Below, in pieces: positions 11,153-21,177 of a DNA stretch of 64,000 bases. The notes beneath the pieces were generated by a model, which saw only the letters and a program-made list of their open reading frames with translations, was not told the DNA's origin and made no database searches. Both the position numbers and the translations under genes were made by a program. Each line of letters opens with the position of its first letter. Positions within the stretch are counted from its first letter, which is position 1. Origin of the DNA: Erigeron canadensis (lineage: Eukaryota > Streptophyta > Magnoliopsida > Asterales > Asteraceae); assembly GCF_010389155.1 (NCBI RefSeq), contig NC_057768.1:24995966-25059965 (forward strand), read 5' to 3'.

Positions 11153-13960
11153 ATGGCAATTACCAAAAAATTATATGAGAATTTTTCAAAAACATTGATA
11201 GAAGAAGTGCATAAATGGGGTGGAATGAAACAAACAGGTGTTAGTTTAAGATATATGTTGGATTTTGGGTCAATTCCATCAGATAGAAATATGATAATTG
11301 CAGCTCAATTTCTTCATAAAGAATTGCCAATTAGGATTGCTAGACGTGCCATTGAACTTGAATCTCTTCCTTATGGTTTGTCTGAAAAACCTGCTGTTCT
11401 TAAAGTATGTTTCTTCTTTTGTTTTTGTTTCATTTTCATACTTTTGGGTTGATTTTGGGTGTTTTTTGAAATTGTTTTCTTTATTTTGAATACTTATTTT
11501 TGTTAATATAACAGTGAATGGTAAACAGAGCAGATTTTCTCTGTTGAGGTTATTTGTTTGGGGAGGGCCGGTGACATGTACATGGTCTAATTGGGGTATC
11601 CGGTGACCATTTGTGAACCTTTTTACAACTCAGTGAGGTTTGAACTTGAGACCGGACATTTGGACCTTAACTACCAAGCCAACTAGGTGGTGTTTTTTTT
11701 TCTTCTATAAATTAGTGTTTCTTGTTTAATTTGTTTTATGTAACAAGAGAATTGTGGTGTGCTTTGAATTTAATATTTTATTGAAAATGAGTTGTTTTTG
11801 GAGTACTTGGATCATACAAAAGTTTTCAAATTGCTATACTACAATAGTAATTATTACTACTATTTAAATATTGATAAGTAAGTAACTCATGTCATCTTGG
11901 GGGAGGTTGAGATGTAGATAGCCCCCTACCCCAAAGGTAGAGAGGTTGTTTTCAGGTTCTACTCAAGGTAGAAAAGGACCTTTAGCCTTGCTGGGCATGA
12001 GGATCGAATCCTTGACCTCTGTCTCTACAAAAGCTCCAACCACTTGATCCAACCCAGTTGGTTACTATTTAAATTTTGATAAATAGTTGAATTGCTATAC
12101 TTTCTTTTAAGATGCAAAATAGTTATAATCATTTTCTACTTTCTTTTAAGATGCAAAATAGTTATATAACATCAATAGATAGACACGGATTGGTCCTCTG
12201 ACCAGAATCTAAAACCTGTTGGTTGATGCATTAGCTTGATGCCTTGATACCTCTTTGCTAAACACACTCTAGTTTGGTTTGAAATTAGTTGGTTATAAAC
12301 TTGCAAGAATTTGGTCTAATGCTACTGGGATAGCCCATCAACTTTAAAGTTGTGGGTTCATTTCTCATTGGAATGGTCCAAAATCTAAATATTAGGTGGT
12401 TTTATGTAAGGGTGTTTTTGTAAGTGTTTGTAGCATACATGCTTGAATATAGGAATAAAATAACATGTGAGCTGGGAATTTCTGGTGTTGTTCAAGTTGA
12501 ACTTGCTCCTAATGAAGACAATTTCAATGTTTTAGACTTGAGGATGCGGAAATTATAATGTTCTCATGGTATATGCTTGAAAGTTTTTGAGACTGAGGTT
12601 ATGTTATTTTGGCCTAATTTAAATAGCAACTGATTATGAGTCGAGTGTATGTATATCATTGTTGAGGTCTAATTGCGTATGTTTTTAATTCATAGGTACG
12701 GGATTGGTACCTGGATTCCTTTCGTGATCTTAGATCTTTTCCTGACATCAAGGACATTAAGGATGAGAGAGATTTTACTCAAATGATTAAGCTGATCAAG
12801 GTAAGACATAATAATGTCGTCCCTGCTATGGCTCTGGGAGTTCAACAGTTGAAAAAAAGTCTTGACCCGAAGCTTGATTATGAGGATTTGGATGTAATTC
12901 ACCGGTTCCTAGATCGCTTTTATATGTCAAGAATCGGAATACGAATGCTAATTGGTTAGCACCATTTCTTATCAAACCTTGGTTTATCTGTTTTATGGAA
13001 TAAGCTGCATACAAAATGGATATTAAACTTGTTTTGTGCTTTAAATCTGGTCAATTCAGGTCAACATGTGGCAGTTCATGATCCAAATCCACCGCCGAAT
13101 TGCATTGGTATTATACATGCTAAGATGTCTCCAGCACAGGTAGCAAAAGATGCTAGTGAGGATGCACGTTCTGTTTGCTTAAGAGAGTATGGCAGTGCAC
13201 CGGAGATTAATATCTATGGTGATCCTAGTTTCACTTTCCCGTAAGTATTATGTACTTGAATAGACTAAAACAATATCCCTTAATTATTATATATCAAAAT
13301 TGATGGGCTAGTTTGGTGTGGCAGATACGTCCCTACGCACTTACATCTTATGGTGTTTGAGCTGGTGAAAAATTCGCTACGTGCAGTTCAAGAGCGGTAT
13401 ATGGACTCAGACAAGGTCGCACCTCCTATACGTATAATAGTAGCTGACGGGGAGGAAGATGTTACAATTAAGGCATGTCAGCTTTAGGTTTAAAGAAAGC
13501 TGTATGCTCTCTGTCTTTTGTCTTGATAATTATATATGTATGTGAACCTGGGGTGAATGCGTAGGTTTCAGATGAAGGGGGAGGAATAGCAAGAAGTGGC
13601 CTGCCTAGTATATTTACGTATCTCTACAGCACTGCTATGAATCCACTTTATGAGCGGTTGGAACTTGGAGAAGCAGATATGGTAACAATGGCAGGTTACG
13701 GATATGGGCTTCCTATCAGCCGTTTGTATGCTCGGTATTTTGGAGGTGACCTGCAAATCATCTCCATGGAAGGCTATGGTATGTGTATAGACAGGTTCTA
13801 TATGCATCATCCATCTCAACTTTACATTAAGTTATTTCACAAATTTACGGGTCAGATTTGGTTATAAGATAATGGAATGGATGTGTATTGTATTGTTGCA
13901 GGAACTGATGCATATCTTCATTTGTCGCGTTTGGGAGATTCACAAGAGCCATTACCTTGA
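11153..13960 (+). CDS. PDK: Pyruvate dehydrogenase (acetyl-transferring) kinase, mitochondrial
   Basis: Six exons: 11153-11404, 12696-12954, 13060-13240, 13325-13472, 13565-13778 and 13902-13960, giving 370 residues, the usual plant length. The enzyme phosphorylates the E1-alpha subunit of the mitochondrial pyruvate dehydrogenase complex and turns it off. The N-terminal helical domain is conserved (KWGGMKQTGVSLRYM; QFLHKELPIRIARRAIELE). The GHKL ATP-binding domain shows the N box (ELVKNSLRAVQERYMDSD), G1 (DEGGGIARSGL) and the lid and G2 region (AGYGYGLPISRLYARYFGG). The end, HLSRLGDSQEPLP, is typical of plants. The start at 11153 (MAITKKLYENFSK) fits plant homologues better than the in-frame ATG at 11117. 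Intron 4 is GC-AG (AAG|GCATGT). Intron 1 is 1.3 kb and holds SINEs. A broken copy lies at 26.6-27.6 kb. Confidence 0.96.
11535..11692 (-). mobile_element. Possible tRNA-derived SINE in PDK intron 1
   Basis: On the minus strand from 11692 a tRNA-like head reads tagttggcttggtagttaag (A-box-like) and, 30-odd bases on, aagttcaaacctc (B-box-like). No convincing tail or target duplication was found, so this is weaker than the next element. Confidence 0.4.
11878..12063 (-). mobile_element. tRNA-derived SINE with 19-bp target duplication
   Basis: Minus strand: the head ggttggatcaagtggttgg (A box) is followed by aaggattcgatcctc (B box). The body contains acctctctacctttggggta, common in plant SINEs. 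Flanking copies of actatttaaat[a/t]ttgataa at 11859-11877 and 12064-12082 differ at one base and are the target duplication. The insertion is inside PDK intron 1, opposite to the gene. Confidence 0.85.
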
Positions 13961-14400
13961 ATCCTTGATAATGATGAAAGTACATTGTAAGAATACATCA
14001 AAATGTCTGTGAATCATATGAATACAGGTGAGAAACAGTGCAGTTCTGTATACATACATATGGAGATTATACGCTTTCCTTGGCATGGTAAGCATCTGTA
14101 ATTGATAATTATACACTTTCCTTGGCGTGGTGAGCGTCTGTAATTGATAATCAAGTCAGTTCTATCGTAGATCACTGACTGAAGTTCTAGTCATGAATGT
14201 AGTTCTAGTCATGTACATCTAAAAAATAAATATATTGAACTAGGAAAACTTTTCCATTATGACTTACATTATGGACATTTAACCCTTTGTATATTTAGTC
14301 TATTTTTGTATCCAAAATATTTGGTTGCTAATTAATCATGGAGATTCAACAGATATTCACGTTTCTTAATATCATCTATACTTCTATACTATCTTCTTCA
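13961..14400. other. PDK 3' flank
   Basis: Contains two diverged copies of a short block (ttatacgctttccttggcatggt and ttatacactttccttggcgtggt, near 14066 and 14109). The stretch 14180-14345 (tagtcatgtacatcta, tttttgtatccaaaatatt, gctaattaatcatgg) recurs downstream of the PDK relic at 27.3-27.6 kb, so it belongs to the duplicated gene's 3' region. Confidence 0.6.
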
Positions 14401-14811
14401 TCTATAATATAAAGGAATAAGGATTATACACCTAGTTAAAAAATTAGAAAAATGTAAGATGTAAAATGATCCTTTAATGAATGAATAAATTAACATCATT
14501 AGTCCCTTATCTTTTCAAAAATCTCAACTATTCCTTTAGATCAATTATTTTTACATAAAATACTTCTACCACTTAGCCTCCACCACCATCACCATCAATT
14601 GCCCCAACACCACATCACCACCGCATTTCGTGAGTATCCTTCTATCTTTTAAAATATTTCTACCATTACCTCTACATTAGTTACATTTACATCAATCTAT
14701 ACTATTATACACCGCCACCACCACCAATAGTTGTCGTCGTCACCACACTCGCCAACATCGTTAGACTACCGTTACGATCACCGTCATCACATTGCGCGGA
14801 TACCATGCTAT
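14401..14811 (+). mobile_element. Candidate short non-autonomous Helitron
   Basis: Begins TCTATAATATAAAGGAATAA directly after an A. It ends near cattgcgcggataccatgcta, which resembles the GC hairpin and CTAG end of plant Helitrons, but the final base is not G, so the end is imperfect. The interior has CAC/CCA-rich stretches and no frame. Confidence 0.4.
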
Positions 14812-15723
14812 ATATAAGTGATATTTTTTTTTACTATATACAATATAGTACACATTTAAAGAAATTTATATAAAATTTTTTTTTAAAGAACACAATCAAA
14901 ACATAAATTTGTCAAAAGCCCTAGTTAATATATATTCTAAAATATTATTATACATAACAATTATAGAAGGCTTAGCTACAGTACCTGTTGATGTCATCGC
15001 TGATATCATGTTGTCGTTAGCTATTTTGTCATGTTCTGATTTTTTTTTTCTTTAAAAATTGTATACGTTTAAAGTTTCTTATTTCTAATACTTAACTTTT
15101 GGATTGTTAACTTGTCTAACTTTGTTTGGGTTTTAATTTTAATCATCAAATGTTTTTATTTTACTTTTGATCTTAACCCTTAACTTTTGATCTTAAAACT
15201 TAACTTTAGTGTAACCTTTTTTTATACAAATTTAAGTATAATTTACTTTTAAAGTTTTTAATTTTTATCAATTTACTTTGGGTATTAACTTTAATGATCA
15301 AATCTTTTTTATTTTTTATTTTTTTTACTTTTGATCTTTTATTATAAGACATCTAACTTTTACCATTTTTAAATTTCTTATTTTTACCACTTAACTTTAG
15401 TATAACTTTTTTTTATACAAACTTTAGTATAGTTTGCTATTCTTATTTTAAGGCTTCTAACTTTTATCACCAAACTATTGGTTTTGACCACTTATTATTT
15501 AAGTTTCTACCCCTTATAGTAAACTTTAAATGTCCAAACTTGTAAGTAATGTTGTACGTATGTTTGCATAACGCAACGATGATCCTGGGGCAACACCCGA
15601 GGTCAAAACTAGTTAGAAATATATCTATACAATGCGTGAACTGCATAGTTTCCACGTAAAGACAAAACTATGCATGATAGCGTTCGGTTTTCTAAGACGT
15701 CGATAACCATGCTGGTAGAAGAA
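14812..15723. other. T-rich low-complexity DNA, no gene seen
   Basis: From 15080 to 15500 short words such as taacttttgatctt, aacttttaccatt and ttttttatacaaactttagtat recur irregularly, the look of an old decayed tandem repeat. Confidence 0.45.
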
Positions 15724-16335
15724 GTTTTAACTTTACATTTGACTATTGAAAAAAAAATATGAAAGTAATATTACGCTTACAAATATTATACTAACAATTT
15801 TTACAAACATAACATCCACCAATTAAATCATGCCTATGCAATCTGTCTTTTTCTTCTCTGTTGTTGATTGCACTACCTCACATTATACTAACAATTTTTA
15901 TAAACATAACATTACTCAAATTATTATACTTTTCATTTTGGGAAAATAATTAATTTTGATTTTATTACATATTAATTCCTTGCCATTTTTTTTTTTTAAT
16001 TTTTCAAAAATTAAAAAACTAGTTTTAACTTTACATTTGACTATTAAAAAAATATATTAATGTAATTTTAGGCTTACAAACATTATATTAACAATTTTTA
16101 CAAACATAACATCCATCAATTATGCAATCCATTTTTTTCTTCTTTTGTTGATTGGACCACCTCAAATGTTACTTGTGTTTATAAATTTTTAAATTTTTTT
16201 TTTTTTCATCATAACATTACTCAAATTATTATACTTTTCATTTTGTGAAATTAATTAATTTTGATTTTATTACATATTAATTACTTGTCAAATTTTGTAT
16301 ATTTTAAAATTTTTCAAAAATTTAAAAACTAACCA
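15724..16335. repeat. Tandem duplication, two ~300-bp units
   Basis: Unit 1 (from 15724) and unit 2 (from 16022) share in order gttttaactttacatttgac, caatttttacaaacataaca, cattactcaaattattatac and gattttattacatattaatt. Divergence is modest. No coding content. Confidence 0.8.
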
Positions 16336-17136
16336 TTTGTTTTGTAAGGTGATGTAGTTATTCCACTTTAATATTCTTATTAAGGATTTGATAACTAGTA
16401 CCCCTAATGCACTAGTTAAGAAGTATTTAATGAAGTATTTAATGAAGTCCAATTTCTTTAAAATATGAAAATATGTATTAATTATTGATTTAAAAATAAA
16501 AATTATTAAGTTGAATTAATACACTAGTTAGCAAATCCCTCTTATTATTATATGTTTTAGCATTAATATTATTACATGGGGTTTTTATAAAGTGATAACT
16601 TTTAAGTTTCATTAATGTTTATTAAATATATCGATTTGTATTTATAGAAACTTTTAGTTTATTATGAAGTAAACTAAATCATCTTCCTAAAAATAATATT
16701 TAGAAAAAAAAATCACTTGTCTTTCCTTCAAAACACTAAAATAAAATTTTTTAAGTGGGTTTAAGATATAAGAAACGAAATGAAAATATAAAAGAACGAG
16801 TCAGTCAAATCATCATCATCAGCCTTTCAGAAGAAAAAAAAAAGAAATAAAACATCATCATCAAATATATGACGAAGAGGCAGAAAGATCGAAGGTGGTG
16901 GCCAACAACAACACGAAACTAAAACACAACTAACAAATTATTATTGTTATATACACGAGTAATTTATTTATTCTGCCCTTGTTTTTTCATTTGATAAAAG
17001 GGGTGTGTCTTTTTGTGTGTCTGTGTGGTCAAAGAACACACAGCTGACCTGACCTGATCTGAGATACATACACAGGTAAAACACATACAAATTTTCACTC
17101 TTCATTATCATGTAGCAGCAGCAATTCAAGCTGGTT

Positions 17137-17168
<32 letters not shown>

Positions 17169-17512
17169 TCAATTTGCTTTATTTCACTTGTTATCTTTTT
17201 CTTTACTTTACTCTTTTGGGCTGTTAAATTAATTTGCACAGATTGGTAGTTAATATCGGATCCCCCACCCATAATCTTCTTTTATCTTAAATTAATTTCT
17301 TCTCTTTCGTTAACAGGACACTGACACACTCTGTACCCAAATTTTAAAAAGCATTTTTGTTGTTGTAGTTCTCTCTACCCTATCTACCTACCTACCTGTT
17401 TATAATATATATATATATATTATATATATATATGACAACCTCTAAAAGTAATTAATTACAGAATTGTTAAGCAGAAACGTAATTAGGTAAATGCAGAGCT
17501 ATATATTGAGAT
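16336..17512. other. Spacer and 5' region of the IQD gene
   Basis: AT-rich. Near 17075 gatacatacacag|gtaaaa and near 17316 tcgttaacag|gacactg look like a splice pair, suggesting a 5'-UTR intron for the IQD gene. (TTA)n at 17138-17163 and (TA)n at 17406-17433 are also present. Confidence 0.45.
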
Positions 17513-18047
17513 ATGGGAATGAAGAAGAAGGAAGGCAGCAGTTGGGTTTCTAGATTCAAAAAGGTTTTTACATCCAAACACAACCCCCCACTCTCGCCCT
17601 CGTCCTCACATAATGTAAGTAGTACTTTTGAGAACCATTTTATTTGCAAGAACTATGAGAACTTTTAAATTATGTATTATATTTTTTTTGTTCATTCACA
17701 TGTGAAATAATATAAAAATGTATGTTGTACAAAAAACTTTTTTAAGAAACCTCTAATGTAGTCTTTTGTGAACTTAAATGAATGTGTTCACGTTTTCGTT
17801 CCCATGTGAAACTGCTATATATAAGGTTTTGATTAAAAAATTCTTCTACAACATACTTTTATAACGTTTCACATGTGAATGAACAAAAAAAACATGTGAT
17901 CCAATTCATAACTTAGGAGTTCTCACGGTTCTTACAAAAAAATAGGTTCTCAAAACAACAGTTCCTTATATGTATATATGTCTATATATATATAGACAAT
18001 CCCTTCATTCCCCGTTCCCATGTTTACTAAATATATGTCTAATTGTC

Positions 18048-18138
<91 letters not shown>

Positions 18139-20334
18139 GCTGTTACAGGAGGAGGAGAAAAGTTTGAAGAAAGAAAGCAAGGGTGGTGTGCGTTCAAGGT
18201 TCAAACGTGCACTTTTCAGAGAGCCGAGCAGTATTGAGAAAATCTTGGAAGATATTGACCGACATCATTTCTTTGTTCCCCAGCCGCTGCTGCAGCAATC
18301 CCAACCACAATTATCTGTTTCGCCTTCTTCTCTCGCAAGGCCTGCATCTCCTCCTCCACCTCCAAGAATCAACTCTCCTCCAAATATACAAATAACCCCC
18401 AAACCAGAACCCACTGCAAGGCCTGCATCTCCTCCTCCACCTCCAAGAATCAACTCTCCAAATATACAAATAACCCCCAAACCAGAACCCACTGCAAGGC
18501 CTGCATCTCCTCCACCTCCAAGAATCAACTCTCCTCCAAATATACAAATAACCCCCAAACCAGAACCCACTCTACAACAACAACATTGTTCAGCTACAAG
18601 GATCCAGGCTGCCTATAGAGCCTATTTGGTATAGATTCATATTTCTTTCAACTGTGTATCATTCAACTCACCGTGTATAAATGTGTGTTCCCATTTTGGG
18701 GTTGATGGTGGTATTGATATGATGATGCAGGCAAGGAAGAAGGTTAAAGGCCTGACAGGTCTTGTGAGACTTCAAGGAGTTGTGAGAGGTCAAAATGTGA
18801 AACGACAGACAGTCAATGCCATGAAGCAGATGCAGCTGTTGGTCAGAGTTCAAACACAAATTCAATCACAAAGAATCCAAATGCTACAAAACCAACGACA
18901 ACCTAACAAACAACTTGAGACTTCACTTGGCAAGGACCTGGTAAGATTGTCTTTCTTCTTTTCATTCATTCTTTGTACGTACACATGTTTGTGTTTTCAT
19001 GTAAAATTTGTCAGTAAGCATGCTCAAGAGCTATATATATATATATTTCTCAAGCTTTTGGTTAAACCGTTAAAGGTTTTGAGGTGGTGGAAACATGCAC
19101 CTCAATTACCTTTTTATTAATAACAACCCATCAATACCAACTTTAGAACTTGTCAATAAATGGACAAACCCATTATTGACCCAATACAATTCGTCAATCC
19201 CTGAATACTACATTCACTATACTCAAAACTGATCCAGCAACTCCAACTACTATACTTGTCCACTACGTATTTTCCATGAAACATGATATGTGCATAGTTA
19301 TATGAATTATAGGAGACCTTTTTACAATGTGGTTCCTAACTATTCATGAAAACTCAATAGGAAAAAAAAAGAAGAGAAGCATGATAGAGCCATTTCAGAA
19401 TTCATTATATAGACTGTGATGATTATTTTGACACTATGTTATAATGGTGATTAAATGAGAGAACTCCATATATGTTTTTTGTGCATGTTTGTTTAGAAAG
19501 TTAGACACCCGTGTTACCAAATTAATCCATGTGTGAGTTATTAATGTGCATGTAGTCAAAGATGGGCGATGGATACTGGGATGATAGCTTAATTACAAAA
19601 GAGGAAAGAGATGCAAGGTTGCAGAAAAAAGTGGAGGCAGTTATTAATAGAGAAAGAGCCATGGCATATGCATATTCCCACCAGGTACTACAATACTCTC
19701 ATATGGTGTTTGTCTGTTTGAAAATCTCCGTCATAGCTACTTACTCGGATTCTAATTTTCCTATCTTCAGTTAGGGAAAGGCACACCAACATCAGCTAAA
19801 ACTTCCCTAATTGACACCCGAACTGGTGGATACCCCTGGTGGTGGAATTGGTTAGAACGTCAATTGCCTTCTCAAACCCAACCTATGAAGGCAAGCACAA
19901 CTCATGACATCCAAACGCAGCATGACCATCTTGAAACACCACCTACGCCAATGTCATCAAGGTCCATGGTTCCTCCAAGAAGCAGTACTCCCCCAAACCG
20001 GATGATGAGATATTCTAAAGCGAGAGGAGGAGGGGGTTCTCCCTATCCAGTGAGGGATAATGATAGCTTGATGAGCTGCCCAGCATTTTCAGTTCCAAAC
20101 TACATGAGCCCTACGATATCAGCAAAGGCTAAAGCAAGACCAACAAGTAATCCGAAGGACAGGGTCACCCCCAGCACTCCAGGTAGCGAGACGTCATCTA
20201 AAAGAAGGTTTTCATTCCCTTTTACTCCAAACAATAAGTGGATTAAGCACAAGTCTCCAGGATCTATAGGGGGTTTGAGCATGGATTCTGCACCAGCCTC
20301 GGTAGGGAGGAAACCATTTAACAGATTTGTGTGA
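17513..20334 (+). CDS. IQD: IQ67-domain (IQD) calmodulin-binding protein
   Basis: Exons: first from 17513, then 18149-18628, 18731-18940, 19556-19684 and 19771-20334. IQD proteins bind calmodulin and act as scaffolds at microtubules or the plasma membrane. Visible: a basic N-terminus (KEGSSWVSRFKKVF), FREPSSIEKILEDID, a Pro-rich linker with three near-identical repeats, the IQ67 core (ATRIQAAYRAYLARKK, then VRLQGVVRG), TKEERDARLQKK, GGYPWWWNWLERQ, and a DUF4005-type tail ending RKPFNRFV. This resembles the IQD13/14 group. Exons 2-5 join in one frame. Exon 1 is a problem: the strong donor at 17616 (AAT|GTAAGT) puts exon 2 out of frame, whereas a weak donor at 17563 (AAG|GTTTTT) keeps it (477 residues). 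A MITE starts within a few bases of the strong donor. The gene is clear; its exact N-terminus is not. Confidence 0.88.
17621..17970. mobile_element. MITE in IQD intron 1
   Basis: Inverted ends: gtacttttgagaaccatttt at the left and aaaaaataggttctcaaaac at the right. Inner pairs are caagaactatgagaac/gttctcacggttcttac and gttcattcacatgtgaaa/tttcacatgtgaatgaac. It begins about 5 bases after the predicted splice donor. Confidence 0.75.
18049..18138 (+). repeat. (TTA)n microsatellite, about 30 units, next to the exon 2 acceptor
   Basis: Uninterrupted ATT/TTA repeats run to within 10 bases of the acceptor gctgttacag|gagg of IQD exon 2. The repeat therefore fills the branch-point and polypyrimidine zone of the intron. 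Length variation here could affect splicing (inference). Confidence 0.95.
18337..18574 (+). repeat. Three in-frame Pro-rich repeats in IQD exon 2
   Basis: The peptide ARPASPPPPPRINSPPNI plus QITPKPEPT repeats three times with small in-frame indels. The repeats lie between the FREPSS motif and the IQ core. Near-identity at DNA level points to recent expansion. Confidence 0.9.
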
Positions 20335-20749
20335 CATAGTTGTATTAGCGTGATTTAAGTTTGTAATTTTATTCATTGTGTGTTTTGATAGGGTCTATAG
20401 GTGTATGTATGCTGTTACTATAATAGGATGGATTGAATGATGATATACTAATTTATTGACCCGCATATATTAAAAGTTATGATGGATGATAAGACATTTT
20501 TTACAATTGATTTATGTTATATAAAATTGATATTGCTCCAACCAATAAAAGCCACAAATATAAGGTTGAAGTTAAATAGATATGAGTTCAACCCGTTCAC
20601 TTTTTTTTCTTTTTAACGCTCGTGTCACGGGACGCTGGGTGGAAAAACCTATCAATTTAACCGCTATAGAAGGGCACGGCGTTAGATTGAAAACTCATTC
20701 ACTTAATTAAAATTTTAAAAGGAAAAAATATGTATAAAAATGTTTATGA
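20335..20749. other. IQD 3' flank
   Basis: Follows the IQD stop codon; AT-rich, with no gene recognised. It separates two convergent units: IQD on the plus strand and the partial gene below on the minus strand. Confidence 0.4.
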
Positions 20750-21177
20750 TTAGATATTTATCCCCACACTTGCAGCGGGTTCTGACATAAGGTTCGGGAG
20801 GGTTGTTACATAAGGCTTTAACTCTATAACTTCTTTTGTTGATGGAAGCACCATCTGCATCAAAGGAGACACAAAAAACACAACTTTCAATCTTTTATTT
20901 AGAATAAAATACATACCAACATGTCATCAGATTCAGTCTTGTTTACATGATGCTGCAGGTTTGTCCATGAAGATGGTAGATCATCATCGTAAGTCCAGGT
21001 TTGAGGTTTCTATGATCTAGGCATCTAGCAACAGCCCACAAAGTAAGCACAAAAACATCTTTAATGATGGGTTACTATCCACAACATCTTTAATGATTAC
21101 CTGATTGGAACTGTTGTAAAGAGCCCAGGGCCGACGGGCCGCCATTTTAGAAGCCAACGACTCATGAAGGGCAATAC
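20750..21177 (-). CDS. Probable last three exons of an unrecognised gene
   Basis: Minus-strand segments of about 21177-21101, then 21009-20917 and 20854-20750 (TAA) have splice-like borders (AATCAG|GTAATC, CATAG|AAACC, ATGTTG|GTATGT, GATGCAG|ATGG), open frames, and phases that fit where the segments join. They read HESLASKMAARRPWALYNSS, then TWTYDDDLPSSWTN and KTESDDML, then STKEVIELKPYVTTLPNLM. I do not recognise the family and could not place upstream exons with confidence (other short open pieces exist near 21.65-21.82 and 22.39-22.45 kb). It may be a real gene running up toward 23-25 kb, a gene relic, or a chance set of open segments. Confidence 0.35.

Noticed and set aside
12295..12430. 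Third SINE-like head in PDK intron 1 (gggttcatttctc)
   Set aside because: The boxes are too degenerate and no flanking repeat was found.
17950..18167. Open frames coding for poly-Asn, poly-Tyr, poly-Leu and poly-Ile
   Set aside because: They are translations of the (TTA)n microsatellite in IQD intron 1, in all frames and both strands.
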